Both the position numbers and the translations under genes were made by a program. A stretch of DNA of 64,000 bases, from assembly GCA_029573725.1 (NCBI GenBank), contig JAKQDQ010000181.1, positions 124,001 to 188,000 on the forward strand, given 5' to 3'. Below, piece after piece: positions 25,884-35,446 of the stretch. Numbering within the stretch: position 1 is the first letter of the stretch; each line of letters starts with the position of its first letter. Source of the stretch: Verrucomicrobiota bacterium (GTDB lineage: Bacteria > Verrucomicrobiota > Verrucomicrobiia > Limisphaerales > JADLHS01). Below the pieces are notes generated by a model that was not told where the DNA came from, did no database searches, and saw only the letters and a list, made by a program, of their open reading frames with translations.

Positions 25884-27449
25884 TTACTTCTTCGCAAACG
25901 TCTCTGCCAGCGCCACGGCTTTGAGCATGGCTTTGCTCTTGTTCACTGTTTCCTGAAATTCGGCTTCCGGTTCGGAGTCGTTCACCCAGCCGCCGCCGGC
26001 TTGCACATAGGCTTGGCCGTCCTTGAGCAACGCCGTGCGAATGGTGATGCACGTGTCCAGATTGCCGTTGAAGCTGAAGTAACCCACGCATCCGGCATAC
26101 GGCCCGCGCGTCGTGCCTTCGAGTTCGGAGATGATCTGCATCGCGCGAATCTTCGGCGCGCCGCTGACCGTGCCCGCCGGAAACGTCGCGCGCATCAGGT
26201 CGTAATTGGTTTTGTCCGCGGCCAGTTTGCCCTCGACGCTCGACACGATGTGCATGACGTGGCTGTAACGCTCGATGATCATCAAGTCGCGCACCTGCAC
26301 ACTGCCGAAATCGCACACACGGCCAATGTCGTTGCGCGCGAGGTCCACGAGCATGACGTGTTCGGCGCGCTCTTTCGGGTCGGCGAGCAGTTCCTTTTCC
26401 AGGGCGGCGTCTTCGTCCGCCGTCCTGCCGCGACGGCGCGTGCCGGCGATGGGCCGAATCTCCACCTTGCGGTCCTCGCAGCGCACGTGAATTTCGGGCG
26501 ACGCGCCGACGAGTGAAAAGCCGTCGAGCTCGAGCAGGAACATGTAGGGCGAGGGATTCACCGAACGCGCGGCACGGTAAACGTCCACGGGCGACGCCTT
26601 GGTCTGGACGCTGAAGCGTTGCGAGCCGACGACCTGGATGATGTCGCCGGCGGTGATGTATTTCTTGGACTCGGTGACGTTCGTCAGGAATTTCTCCCTG
26701 GCGACGTTCGAGTGGAAGGGGACGGATGGGACATCGGAGGGGACGGAGACGGGCACATGTTCCAGCGGCTGCTCAAGCAGCGAGAGCAGGCGTTCGATTT
26801 CCTCGACTGCTGTCTCGTACGCCTCGGTGGCGTTGACCGCTTCCTCAACCGCGGCGTTGACCAGCACGGTGATGGTTTGGGCCACGCGATCGAACACGAG
26901 CAACTGGTCCGCAACGATGAAATACATCGTGGGCGTGCCGAGGGCGTCGTGCGCCGGTCGTGGGACGACGGGTTCGACGTCGTGAATGAATTCGTAGCCG
27001 ATGAAGCCGACCGCGCCGCCGGTGAACCGGGGCAGGCCCGGCAGCGTGACGGGCCGATATTTCTTCATCACGCGCTCGACCACTTCGAGTCCGTCACGAA
27101 CATTCCCCACCCCGTCCCTCTCCCCATCCGCTGGGGAGAGGGTGTCCGTAGGACGGGTGAGGGCATTTTGCGTGACCAAGTGGCTCGCGATGATTTTGCC
27201 AGCTTCGATGACTTCCACCTTGCAGCCGGTCTGCTTGATGACCGCGCGCGGATTGCAGCCGACGAAGGAGTAGCGTCCGAGATGTTCGCCGCCCTCGACG
27301 GATTCAAAGAGAAAGGATTCGCCCTGCCCGCGGATTTTGCGATAGGCCGAGAGCGGCGTTTCGATGTCAGCGAGAATGCGGGTGGTGACGGGGATCAGGT
27401 TGCCCTGACCCGCCAGTTTCAGAAATTCCTCAAGCGACGGTGCAATCAT
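25884..27449 (-). CDS. trpE: anthranilate synthase component I, with an in-frame repeat insertion
   Basis: 521 residues. With TrpG it makes anthranilate from chorismate and glutamine, the first step of tryptophan synthesis. Feedback-site region [18 protein letters not shown] near the start; [20 protein letters not shown]; chorismate-binding domain with [91 protein letters not shown] and the C-terminal [20 protein letters not shown]. Between ASHLVTQNA and [10 protein letters not shown] sit about 20 residues encoded by a palindromic repeat (27104-27163), in a variable linker. No trpG lies next to it. pabB is the alternative, but the length and N-terminus fit trpE. Confidence 0.95.
   Translation of the reverse strand: MIAPSLEEFLKLAGQGNLIPVTTRILADIETPLSAYRKIRGQGESFLFESVEGGEHLGRYSFVGCNPRAVIKQTGCKVEVIEAGKIIASHLVTQNALTRPTDTLSPADGERDGVGNVRDGLEVVERVMKKYRPVTLPGLPRFTGGAVGFIGYEFIHDVEPVVPRPAHDALGTPTMYFIVADQLLVFDRVAQTITVLVNAAVEEAVNATEAYETAVEEIERLLSLLEQPLEHVPVSVPSDVPSVPFHSNVAREKFLTNVTESKKYITAGDIIQVVGSQRFSVQTKASPVDVYRAARSVNPSPYMFLLELDGFSLVGASPEIHVRCEDRKVEIRPIAGTRRRGRTADEDAALEKELLADPKERAEHVMLVDLARNDIGRVCDFGSVQVRDLMIIERYSHVMHIVSSVEGKLAADKTNYDLMRATFPAGTVSGAPKIRAMQIISELEGTTRGPYAGCVGYFSFNGNLDTCITIRTALLKDGQAYVQAGGGWVNDSEPEAEFQETVNKSKAMLKAVALAETFAKK
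27104..27163. repeat. palindromic repeat inserted in frame in trpE
   Basis: Core arms CCCTCTCCCC (27116-27125) and GGGGAGAGGG (27133-27142) are perfect complements. The outer part carries the gtgaggg end seen in the intergenic copies at 37643-37680, 38138-38171 and 38300-38334. It is about 60 bp, a multiple of three, and keeps the frame open. Confidence 0.85.
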
Positions 27450-27591
27450 AACGGCCCCGGCAGTTTACGGGAACCGACCGACGGGAACAGGAGAAATCCT
27501 GCTGGCGTCCCCGCTTGTGGCGGCGGCTGGGATTGCTATGCTGACACGCCGAAATTGCAGGAACTCCCTGCTACGGTCATCAATCGCATAT

Positions 27592-28077
27592 ATGAAAATG
27601 AAAATGAATCAACTGATGCTCTTCGCGAGCACTCTGGCCACCGCAGTCTTGCTGGTGGGCTGCAATGAATCCCAATCCACGAAAACCACACCGGCTTCGG
27701 CGGCGCCGTCCGGCGCCGCCGAAACGGCGGCCTCGCTGAAGGACGCTGCCCAACAGGCGGTGGATAGTGTGAAACAAACCGCCACCGCGGTGGCGAACCA
27801 GGCCAAGGACGCGGCAATAGCGGCTTCCACCCAGGCGCAACAAGCCGTCGGAAACGCGGCCGCAGCGTTGAACAATCAGGCTCAAAATCTGATCAATCAG
27901 GCGCAGGCGTTCGTGCATGAGAAGAAGTATCAGGAGGCGCTGAACAGCTTGAAAGGGCTGGCCGGTCTGGAACTTACCGCGGAACAACAGAAGGCCGTGG
28001 ATGATCTGAAAACCACGATTAACAACGCGCTGGGCAGCGATGCGGTCAAATCCGTGGAGGGCTTGTTCAAGAAATAA
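27592..28077 (+). CDS. alanine-rich predicted lipoprotein
   Basis: 161 residues from the ATG at 27592 (two further ATGs at 27598 and 27604 are possible starts). The leader MKMKMNQLMLFASTLATAVL runs into the lipobox LLVGC. The mature part is Ala/Gln-rich and helical, with repeats such as AAQQAVDSVKQTATAVANQA and QAKDAAIAASTQAQQAVGNA, then QALNNQ-like turns and a C-terminal TPR-like helix pair (AFVHEKKYQEALNSLKGLAG). Anchoring in a membrane facing the periplasm is likely. The role is unknown, perhaps envelope stabilisation. A strong terminator follows. Confidence 0.8.
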   Translation: MKMKMNQLMLFASTLATAVLLVGCNESQSTKTTPASAAPSGAAETAASLKDAAQQAVDSVKQTATAVANQAKDAAIAASTQAQQAVGNAAAALNNQAQNLINQAQAFVHEKKYQEALNSLKGLAGLELTAEQQKAVDDLKTTINNALGSDAVKSVEGLFKK

Positions 28078-28103
28078 TCCGCTCTGCGCGGTGATCCCAT
28101 CAG

Positions 28104-28131
28104 GGCGTGGAGGAAGCTCCACGCCTTTTTT
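28104..28131 (+). terminator. intrinsic terminator after the lipoprotein gene
   Basis: GGCGTGGAG (28104-28112), GAAG loop, CTCCACGCC (28117-28125): a perfect 9-bp stem followed by TTTTTT (28126-28131). It lies between the lipoprotein gene and the convergent CotH gene. Confidence 0.92.
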
Positions 28132-28141
28132 CTGTGACGCC

Positions 28142-31100
28142 TCAAGGATTGTAGCTGACGCGCAACCGATAATAACGCGCTGCCGTTTGCGGGTCGGTGA
28201 CGGAGATCACGTTGCCCGTGCCGGCGAGTCCGCCCGTCAGAGTCTGCCAGTTCGCCGGGGACAGCGAACTGGTGAATTCCACGGCATACGTCCGTCCGAG
28301 GCGGGAGGAGAATTGCAGTTCGCAAACCTGGCCGCTGGCCGTGATGGAACTGAATCCCAGGAAGTCATTGGGGTCGATGGGATTCGTTCCGGCCAGATAT
28401 TCCTGCCAGTTGCTGGCGCCGTCCCCATCGGCGTCGCCGGCAGCGCCAAACAGACCCGTGCCAATTTGCGGGTCAAGGCCATTGGCCAATTCCCACACAT
28501 CCGGCAGCCCGTCCCCATCCCCATCCACCTGCGGACCGGCGGGATTGGCCTGTCCCGCCGTCGGGTTTGCCGCCTGCCAGTTCAAAGGCTCGTCCGCAAA
28601 CAGCGTCGGTTCGATGCGTTGCAGGGAAGCTCCCCCTCCGTTGGCGCTGGTGGGCCAGGGTGCGAGGGGGGAGTAGGCAACGCTCTCGACCTGGTAGTAA
28701 GGCACTTCAACCCCAGTGGGGAGCAGGTTGGGATTATCCGGACGTTCCAACACCACGGTCTCCCCGGCGTTATTGAGTTTGCCGGACCACGGTCCCAGCA
28801 GGAGGGTGTTGGTGGGCACGCTGTATTTGGCAAGAAACGCCGCCTTTAGAGCGCTGTAAAAATCCGGATCAAAACCCACCACCAGCAGGCGTTGCCCGGG
28901 CGTCATCACGACGCCGGGGGGGAAGTCAAAACTGACCGCATCCCGCAAGCGCCAGGTGCTACTCGGGTAATTCATGTCGTACAAGGGCACGTTGGTGCTG
29001 GTGATATTTTGCAGTTCAATGAATTCGTTCAAATCATCGTTGGCCCCACCGGGCAGCGGCGGCGGGTTGTACATGATCTCGGAAATCACCACCGGACCGA
29101 CACGGGGATAGGCGTTGCGCTGGCCGAAGGTGTTCGCGCTTTGCAGGACAAAAAACTCGCGGGCCTGGCTGTTCACGTAGCGGCCAAAAGAAACGGGATT
29201 CGGCGCTGCGCCGAACGCAAATCCATGTGCGTATCCGGTAAGATTGGTATTCGCGTCGCCGGAGAAGAGGAAGACGGATTCGCCCGTCGAGCTGAGTTGG
29301 AAGCCGGTTGGCCCTGCGCCGAATTGGCTGGCATCAAAGGTCAGGTATCCGCCGGCGGGAATGAAATGGCTGGCGGGAATGCGATATTTCCGGGGATTGT
29401 GCGGGTCGTCGGTTAAAAACCAGCCGCCCACGTTCACGGTGCTGAGGGTGGGATTGTAAAGTTCAATCGCGTCCACCAGGGGAGGATCGGTATGGGTCAG
29501 AGCCTCGTTTACGAGGATGAGAGGAATTGTCGGCGGCGGCGGATCGGCGGCACCGGGTGAGCCGTTGAGCGCGCTGCTGGGCCGCCAGCTCTCCTTGAGA
29601 TTCCAAGTTTCCGGGTCCGCCAGTGGGTTGATGATCACCAGTGAGAACCCTTCGCCATCTGTAGCCGGATACCAGGCGTCCGAAAAATTGAAATCCAGAA
29701 TCGGTTCGCCCAACGCGCCTTCCAAGGTGAGATGATCACCGCTATTTGACAGCTTGTTGGTGTACACACCCGCCACCAGTGGCGACAGGCCGTAGCGCGC
29801 GCGAAACGCGGTCAGATCTTTGGCCACCACCACGTACTGGCCGCCAGCCAAAGTCATATTCGGGAACGTATAGGAAATCCCGCCGCCAATCTTAATCCCA
29901 TTCAAATTGAGCGGCGTGCTCCCGATGTTTTGCAGTTCGAGGTACTCGAAATTGTCCGCGTCGTTGGTGTTTCCCGCGGGTGGCGCAGGCGGATTATACA
30001 TGATCTCGGTGATGCGCAGGCCGGGCAGTGCGGTGTAAAGCGCTGCTTGCCGCGGTCCTGACCAGGGGCTTGAGATGGGCGGATTCTTCGCGCCGGTCAG
30101 ATTTTGATGTGTGGGATTCCACGAGCGCGCAAAGAGGTGGATGTTGGTGGTGACGGTGATGGTCACCGGGCCGTTGTTGGAAAGGGCGTTGGGGGAGATG
30201 CCTCCTCCTGGCAGGCGCGGGTCGGTGCCGTTCAGGGTGTAAAGCACACGGCTGTTCGCCTTGTTTGCGGGTGTGAGCGTGACCGTTTGGCCGCTGCTGA
30301 CGGGGCCGCTGGTGGCGTCCAGGGTTGGGCGATCCAGGAAATTGGTGTCCATGAAATTCAGCCGGTCCACCAGCCACTGTTTTTGGAAGCCCACTTCGCC
30401 GGCGTACGTGCCCGGGAAGGTGTAGGAATAGCTGCGGTCCGGCCAGCCGAACGAAGGTCGCACCAGACCGGAGCGCGGAGCGGAATCCGACCAGCGGGTG
30501 ATTTCCCGGGCCTGCGCCCCACCCAGGTTGTTGGTTAGCGCATCTACGATGGCCAGGATGGCGTTGGTGGAAAACTGCGTGTCCCGCAGGGTCTGATAGC
30601 GATCAATCCACTTCTGCCAGAAGTCCGGATCCTGCAATAATCTGGAATACCAGGGGTTGCCAAACACGTTGTTCGGGTTGAAAAAATCGGTGCCGTAGTC
30701 CGTGCCTCCGGCGCTGCCCAGCGGATTGGAGGCCATCCACGAACGGGGATTCCACGCGCGCCAATCGCTGCCGGCACTCGTGCCCAGACCGCGGTCAAAA
30801 TCCCAGAGCGGCCCCATGGCGAATTTTTTGTCGCGATCCTTGAACATGAATGCGCTCAGCCGCAACGCGTCCGAATTGAGTGACAGCACGTTCAAAAGGT
30901 GATGGTCGATCCAGGCGTCCACATCAATCCACGCGGCGTAACCCAGGTTCGGATTGGTCCAATTGGGTCCCGTCAACGCGCTGTAAAAGGAGTTGATGTA
31001 ACCCGCGATGTAGTTCTGTTGCAGGGCCCGGCCGGGGTACAGGTTGTAATCCTTCATCTTGGGTTCGACGAACACCAGACCTTGATTGCCGGCGACGAAC

Positions 31101-33706
31101 GTGCGCTCGTCCGCATCGGAGCGGTCAATTTTCAGGATGTACCCGCCCGTGATGGCGGGCGGATTGGTTTGCATGGGATTCAGTCGCGGTATGTCCACGC
31201 GGTCGGCATTGGCCTTGATTTTTTCCATCAGGACGTAAACGCCGTTGTAATGTCCCACCGTGGGGGTGGAATAATTGACCAGGCCGGAATCAAAACAGGT
31301 GAACACCTCCACCATGCGGGCGCGTGGGGAGTAACGTCCGATCGAACGGCTCAGCTCGTGCATGAGCGGATTGTGGATCCAGGATTTGTCGAACAGGTTG
31401 GGCCCGTAGAAAACCCAGTCGGACCCGGCTGGCATGTCCAATACTTCCACACTGCTGTTGTCGTTGAACTCATCCCAGGTTTCCACGGCGAAGCTTTTTT
31501 TTGCCATGCCCAGCGTGCTGCTGCCGCGCAGATGAATGCCGATGCGCTTGACCACCGCGGGCGGGTTCGTCAGCGCAGCGCGCCCGTATCGGGTGTCGAA
31601 CACCATCATGACGGCGTTTTGATCGCCCGAGGCGGGCGGGGTGCTGCCGCTGAAGTTATGGAACAAAACCACGGGCGCCTCGGAGGTGAAGCTGGCCGCC
31701 CCCGCCGAAATTTGCAGGTACGTCGCACTGGTCGGCTCGCTGGGAAACCGGTTGGCATCGATTGGGAACGCGCGGGCGCGAACCTGGGTGCTGGCCCCGA
31801 TCGTCAAGGGGCCGGAATAAATGGGGGAACTGGCATCGGGCACATTGACGAGGGCCGCCGAGGCGCTGTTCGTCACGAGGAAATAGCGGATCACCGCATT
31901 GGTCGCGGTTGAATTCAGCGTGAGTTGAAACGCCGCCTGAAACGTCCCGCTGCTGCGCGAGAAGCTGACCGGCGGCAAAAAATTTGTTCCTCCGGTTGCA
32001 TTGACCGCGCCGGGGGTCGGGGTGCTGAAATATCCCAGCAACGACTGGTCCAGCCGGTCCCGGCCATACGAGACATCGTCATACTGGATGGGATAGGCGG
32101 CGAATGCCGAGACCACCGTCATGCCGTCCGAGTAGATCAACCCCAGGTAATTGCCTGCCGCCTTGCTGAGCTTGAAATTGGTATGCAGGGCAGCGCCGAG
32201 TCCCTGGCGGTTCTTGTTGGATGCCCAGATCAGCAGGTACTCGCCCGCCGGCAGGACCAGCCCGTTGGGCAGACGCCACTTGGTCCGGTTGCCGACGTTG
32301 TCCGTCAGATACCAGCCGCTCAAATCGACGGTTTGCACGCCGGCATTGTAGATCTCGATCCAATCCGAAAAGTCTCCGTCGTCATCCCGGATCGTGGTGG
32401 CATTGCCGGCCATGAATTCCGTGATGCGCACGTTCAGATCCTCCGCATCCGGATTCACCGTGTACGTGTACGTCCCACCGGCGAACGCGTTGGAATTGGC
32501 GGACAGATCCAGGATGCCGGCCCCGGCCGCCCAAGTCACCTGCGCCGGGCCATCGGGTTGGGGGGGGAACTCGAAATGGTACACCTCCGGTGCGTACGCG
32601 ATCACATTGGTCGCGGGCGTGCCATTGATCTGCAGGTCGCTTGCGTCCACGCCTTTGACGCCCTCGCTGAACACCACTTCGAGCGAACTGAACGCCGGCA
32701 CAATCGTGTTCGGCGCGGGAATCAGATTTACGACTGTCGGCGCGACGGTGTCGCGCAGGCGCTGATACGCAATCTGGTCCAGCGCCATGCCCCAGACCAG
32801 ATCGCTGCTGGTGCTATTGGCCTGATGCACCGAGGTGGCGATGACATTTTCGCCGGGCGTCAAGGTCGCGGTCTCCAGCAGAAAAGCCTCATCGGTGGTC
32901 GCGTCGGCGCTGCCTCCCGGCGGAAACGCGCCGTTGAGGGTGAAGGTCATGTGACCCACCGGCCCGTCCGGCATGCGCAGGCGCAATGCTTCCACTCCGT
33001 TCACATAAACCATCGCCCCGTCGTCCACCCGCATCGTCGCCATCAGCGGTCCCGGAATCAGGTTGTTGCTCGCCACGTTGACCGTGGTGCGAAAATAATA
33101 TGCGTGCCCACTGCTCATGCCCGGCACGGGATTGTTCGGCGCGCGCACACTGGTGCCGATTAGCGGTACGATCGCGGAATTATTTTCCGCGGCCAGCAAT
33201 CCCGGGCCGCTTGGCCAGGCAGCGTCGACATACCCGGGGTCCGTCCAGTTTAACCCATCCAGGTTATTGGAGAGATTGTAACGCCAGACGCTGTTGTAGT
33301 ACAGCAGGCGGTTGGTCACCGCGGCCCCCGGCAGCCCAAAATCCACCGTTAAACTGACCGCCGGGCTGGTAACGCTGCCCAGGGTGTTGGTGACACGCAC
33401 CGAAAAGCTCGCCTGATGATCGGCCGCAGCCACGGCGGGAATCGTGTAGCTGGAGCCCGTTGCGCCCGCGATGGGCGCATCATCACGAAACCATTGATAA
33501 GCCAGCGGTGCGCTGCCGCTGGCCGTGACCTGCACCGTCATTGGGTCGCCCAGGAAAATCGTGGGGGGGACGGGGGGCTGCGTGATGAGCGGTGCCTGGG
33601 CGAGGCTCACGCGGGTGGCGGCCACCAGCAAGATTGCCAGGGAAAATCCGACGGCCAACCCTCCAGTGCGTTGCGACCGGTGAACGAAATTAGGCAGCTG
33701 AAACAT
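28142..33706 (-). CDS. giant secreted CotH-kinase/lamin-tail-domain protein (second copy in window)
   Basis: 1854 residues from the ATG at 33706 (MFQLPNFVHRSQRTGGLAVG, signal peptide). Domain order: Ig-like (PLAYQWFRDDAPIAGATGSS), jelly-roll (TMRVDDGAMVYVNGVEALRL), Big/SbsA-like (PAPNTIVPAFSSLEVVFSEG), lamin tail domain (LNVRITEFMAGNATTIRDDD), chitobiase-like repeat, CotH domain (GIHLRGSSTLGMAKKSFAVE; KKFAMGPLWDFDRGLGTSAG contains the DFD metal motif), another chitobiase repeat (RVLYTLNGTDPRLPGGGISP), three further lamin tail domains, a calcium-loop segment (DGDGDGLPDVWELANGLDPQ and DADGDGASNWQEYLAGTNP) and a C-terminal beta module (GRTYAVEFTSSLSPANWQTL). It is probably a surface protein. It shares plan but not close sequence with the 15976-20814 protein. 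Confidence 0.9.
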   Translation of the reverse strand: MFQLPNFVHRSQRTGGLAVGFSLAILLVAATRVSLAQAPLITQPPVPPTIFLGDPMTVQVTASGSAPLAYQWFRDDAPIAGATGSSYTIPAVAAADHQASFSVRVTNTLGSVTSPAVSLTVDFGLPGAAVTNRLLYYNSVWRYNLSNNLDGLNWTDPGYVDAAWPSGPGLLAAENNSAIVPLIGTSVRAPNNPVPGMSSGHAYYFRTTVNVASNNLIPGPLMATMRVDDGAMVYVNGVEALRLRMPDGPVGHMTFTLNGAFPPGGSADATTDEAFLLETATLTPGENVIATSVHQANSTSSDLVWGMALDQIAYQRLRDTVAPTVVNLIPAPNTIVPAFSSLEVVFSEGVKGVDASDLQINGTPATNVIAYAPEVYHFEFPPQPDGPAQVTWAAGAGILDLSANSNAFAGGTYTYTVNPDAEDLNVRITEFMAGNATTIRDDDGDFSDWIEIYNAGVQTVDLSGWYLTDNVGNRTKWRLPNGLVLPAGEYLLIWASNKNRQGLGAALHTNFKLSKAAGNYLGLIYSDGMTVVSAFAAYPIQYDDVSYGRDRLDQSLLGYFSTPTPGAVNATGGTNFLPPVSFSRSSGTFQAAFQLTLNSTATNAVIRYFLVTNSASAALVNVPDASSPIYSGPLTIGASTQVRARAFPIDANRFPSEPTSATYLQISAGAASFTSEAPVVLFHNFSGSTPPASGDQNAVMMVFDTRYGRAALTNPPAVVKRIGIHLRGSSTLGMAKKSFAVETWDEFNDNSSVEVLDMPAGSDWVFYGPNLFDKSWIHNPLMHELSRSIGRYSPRARMVEVFTCFDSGLVNYSTPTVGHYNGVYVLMEKIKANADRVDIPRLNPMQTNPPAITGGYILKIDRSDADERTFVAGNQGLVFVEPKMKDYNLYPGRALQQNYIAGYINSFYSALTGPNWTNPNLGYAAWIDVDAWIDHHLLNVLSLNSDALRLSAFMFKDRDKKFAMGPLWDFDRGLGTSAGSDWRAWNPRSWMASNPLGSAGGTDYGTDFFNPNNVFGNPWYSRLLQDPDFWQKWIDRYQTLRDTQFSTNAILAIVDALTNNLGGAQAREITRWSDSAPRSGLVRPSFGWPDRSYSYTFPGTYAGEVGFQKQWLVDRLNFMDTNFLDRPTLDATSGPVSSGQTVTLTPANKANSRVLYTLNGTDPRLPGGGISPNALSNNGPVTITVTTNIHLFARSWNPTHQNLTGAKNPPISSPWSGPRQAALYTALPGLRITEIMYNPPAPPAGNTNDADNFEYLELQNIGSTPLNLNGIKIGGGISYTFPNMTLAGGQYVVVAKDLTAFRARYGLSPLVAGVYTNKLSNSGDHLTLEGALGEPILDFNFSDAWYPATDGEGFSLVIINPLADPETWNLKESWRPSSALNGSPGAADPPPPTIPLILVNEALTHTDPPLVDAIELYNPTLSTVNVGGWFLTDDPHNPRKYRIPASHFIPAGGYLTFDASQFGAGPTGFQLSSTGESVFLFSGDANTNLTGYAHGFAFGAAPNPVSFGRYVNSQAREFFVLQSANTFGQRNAYPRVGPVVISEIMYNPPPLPGGANDDLNEFIELQNITSTNVPLYDMNYPSSTWRLRDAVSFDFPPGVVMTPGQRLLVVGFDPDFYSALKAAFLAKYSVPTNTLLLGPWSGKLNNAGETVVLERPDNPNLLPTGVEVPYYQVESVAYSPLAPWPTSANGGGASLQRIEPTLFADEPLNWQAANPTAGQANPAGPQVDGDGDGLPDVWELANGLDPQIGTGLFGAAGDADGDGASNWQEYLAGTNPIDPNDFLGFSSITASGQVCELQFSSRLGRTYAVEFTSSLSPANWQTLTGGLAGTGNVISVTDPQTAARYYRLRVSYNP

Positions 33707-33787
33707 GTGCCGTAAAATCAAGCACACTTTGCAGCCTTTGTCATCCCTTCATTACCGGGGCATTACCGCAAGCCGCCTCCGGGCGCG

Positions 33788-34348
33788 CTACTCAAGCGCG
33801 CTCCCCGCCGGAGGATCCCCCTGTCCGCGCCGCCGCCAAACCCCGAGCAGCGTGAACACAATCACCGCCAGACCGTAGGCGAGGATGCCGATGCCCATGC
33901 CCAGCGGCACCAGCAACGTGATGCCCCGGGTGGAACTGAACCGTATGAGCACCGCACCCACAAGCAACGTGAGCAGGGTGTGGCCGGCAAGACAACCCAG
34001 ATAAAGCCCGAGAGGCGTCTCCCGCAGTCGTTGTCCGTACCACGTACGGTACGCCTGTTCGCCCATGGAACGCATCAGCCAGGCGGATTGAAAATTCCGG
34101 GCCGCCACCAGCACGCTGGCGGTGGCCACGATGATGGCGGACAATGGCCACGCTGCCAGGGCCAGCACAATTGCCAGATTCACCCCGACACCCCATTTCC
34201 AGCCGAGACGTTTGGCGAGGGGATTGCCTTCCAGCACCAGGTTGGGCGTGGCCACCCAGGTGCTGAGAAAATCCATCGCCCGCGCCATGATCAACACAAG
34301 GAGGCAAATCAAATAAGCGCGGCTGGCGACGGGTACGGAATCTTCCAT
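33788..34348 (-). CDS. polytopic membrane protein of unknown function
   Basis: 186 residues with about five hydrophobic segments: AYLICLLVLIMARAMDFLST, GVGVNLAIVLALAAWPLSAI, ATASVLVAARNF, YLGCLAGHTLLTLLVGAVLI and GITLLVPLGMGIGILAYGLA. The motif DFLSTW...NLVLEGNPLAKRLGW near the start resembles a family of small membrane proteins where D-xx-ST and EGNP are conserved. I cannot name it with confidence (a DUF5658-like protein is one possibility). The overlapping frame at 33792-34352 is basic, lacks hydrophobic segments and was rejected. Confidence 0.7.
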   Translation of the reverse strand: MEDSVPVASRAYLICLLVLIMARAMDFLSTWVATPNLVLEGNPLAKRLGWKWGVGVNLAIVLALAAWPLSAIIVATASVLVAARNFQSAWLMRSMGEQAYRTWYGQRLRETPLGLYLGCLAGHTLLTLLVGAVLIRFSSTRGITLLVPLGMGIGILAYGLAVIVFTLLGVWRRRGQGDPPAGSALE

Positions 34349-34354
34349 GCAATT

Positions 34355-34428
34355 AAGTTGGTGGGGCGAAGCTCCTGACGGGCCGGATTCTTAGATGAGG
34401 CTCGCGAGGACGCTCGCCCCAGCTTGGT
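34355..34428. repeat. short repeat-like intergenic sequence between hisI and the membrane protein gene
   Basis: It contains GGGGCGAAGCTCC and, further on, GGCTCGCGAGGACGCTCGCC, an arrangement with partial dyad symmetry. I recall similar sequence from verrucomicrobial intergenic regions, but no second copy was found in this window. Low confidence. Confidence 0.3.
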
Positions 34429-34429
34429 C

Positions 34430-34819
34430 TCACTTTTTTTTGTACATCTGCTCGGGCTTGAGCAACTGCGGCTCGGTGGTTTTATACCCCGGCCCGCGGC
34501 CTTCCAGTGAACGGAAGAAGCAGGACTTGTAGCCTTCGTGGCACGCCGGGCCGGTTTGTTCCACTTGAATCAAGAGACAATCCCCGTCGCAGTCGAACGC
34601 GATGTCCTGCACGGTTTGCGTGTTGCCGCTTTCCTCGCCCTTCATCCAGAACTTTTGACGGGAACGGCTCCAGAAATGCGTCTTGCCGGTCTCGATGGTT
34701 TTTTCCAGCGACGCGCGGTTCATCCACGCCATCATCACCACGCGACCGCTGGTGCGTTCCTGAATGATGGCCGGAATCAGTCCGTTGGCATCGAATTTTA
34801 GTTGATCATGGAAGCTCAT
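34430..34819 (-). CDS. hisI: phosphoribosyl-AMP cyclohydrolase
   Basis: 129 residues from the ATG at 34819 ([20 protein letters not shown]). It opens the adenine ring of phosphoribosyl-AMP in histidine synthesis. Family motifs: [40 protein letters not shown], and the metal-binding block [15 protein letters not shown] followed by [13 protein letters not shown] (Cys/His zinc ligands and DxDxD-like acidic residues). The HisE domain is absent, so the pyrophosphohydrolase must be encoded elsewhere. There is no other his gene nearby. Confidence 0.96.
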   Translation of the reverse strand: MSFHDQLKFDANGLIPAIIQERTSGRVVMMAWMNRASLEKTIETGKTHFWSRSRQKFWMKGEESGNTQTVQDIAFDCDGDCLLIQVEQTGPACHEGYKSCFFRSLEGRGPGYKTTEPQLLKPEQMYKKK

Positions 34820-34925
34820 AGTCGCTCGTTGCTCCTGCAAGCATTACCAGAAGCCTCCCAGTCGAGACGAGCAAAAGTTCCGGTTCGAGCTTGCACAATC
34901 CATCTCCGGCCCCCCCCGGTCACGG

Positions 34926-35234
34926 TCACCTTGTGCGAGACTCACGTTCGCCCAGCCACCGGTTCGCCAGCCCGACCGTCTTCACCGCCTCGCTGTCATA
35001 CACGGTTTTCACCTTGATGCCGGTTTCCTGCTCGAACGCGCGCAGAATCGGCTCGGCATAGACCTGGTCCTGCGCGGCGTGGATGATGACGAGTTTCGAT
35101 TCTGGTCTAATCGCGTTGCACGTCGGGAGCAATATCGCTGCACTCAATCCAATCACTGTGATGAACCAAAACGGGAAAAAGTGACTCATCATCGAAAAAA
35201 AAACGCCGCAGGTTTTCTTTCGAATCATAATCAC
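34926..35234 (-). pseudogene. N-terminal fragment of an extracellular solute-binding protein (iron ABC transporter type)
   Basis: 102 codons. After a hydrophobic leader (FFPFWFITVIGLSAAILLPT) comes KLVIIHAAQDQVYAEPILRA, FEQETGIKVKTVYDSEAVKT and VGLANRWLGERE, which matches the start of Fe3+-type periplasmic binding proteins (normally about 330-350 residues). It stops directly after the GLANR segment, and no continuation is visible on the minus strand below 34926. This is a truncated relic; the permease and ATPase genes are absent. Confidence 0.7.
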
Positions 35235-35287
35235 TCTTGGATTTGTTGATGGGCTCGTTCATATCGTTCTCCACCCCTAACCCTCAA

Positions 35288-35316
35288 TCCCTCTCCCCTT
35301 CCGAAGGGGAGAGGGG
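35288..35316. repeat. intergenic copy of the CCCTCTCCCC palindrome family
   Basis: CCCTCTCCCC (35289-35298) and GGGGAGAGGG (35306-35315) are perfect arms around a 7-nt loop, preceded by ccctaaccctcaat. Same core as the copy inside trpE. Confidence 0.85.
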
Positions 35317-35446
35317 AACAGCCTCGCGGTTCATTAGCAGAGCTGCCTTTCGGTCACCGCTGGTCTTCGTGAACTAGGCTGCCTGTTTGATCATGCTCGT
35401 TTGTAAATCACACCGTCATCCAGTTCCAAAAGCCCGGCTTCTTGGT

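Noticed and set aside
30899..33163. Two long plus-strand frames within the second CotH gene
   Set aside because: Antisense to repeated lamin-tail and CotH domains; Gly/Arg/His-rich shadow composition.
33792..34352. Alternative minus-strand frame overlapping the membrane protein gene
   Set aside because: Arg/His-rich, no hydrophobic segments; the 33788-34348 frame has a coherent set of membrane helices.
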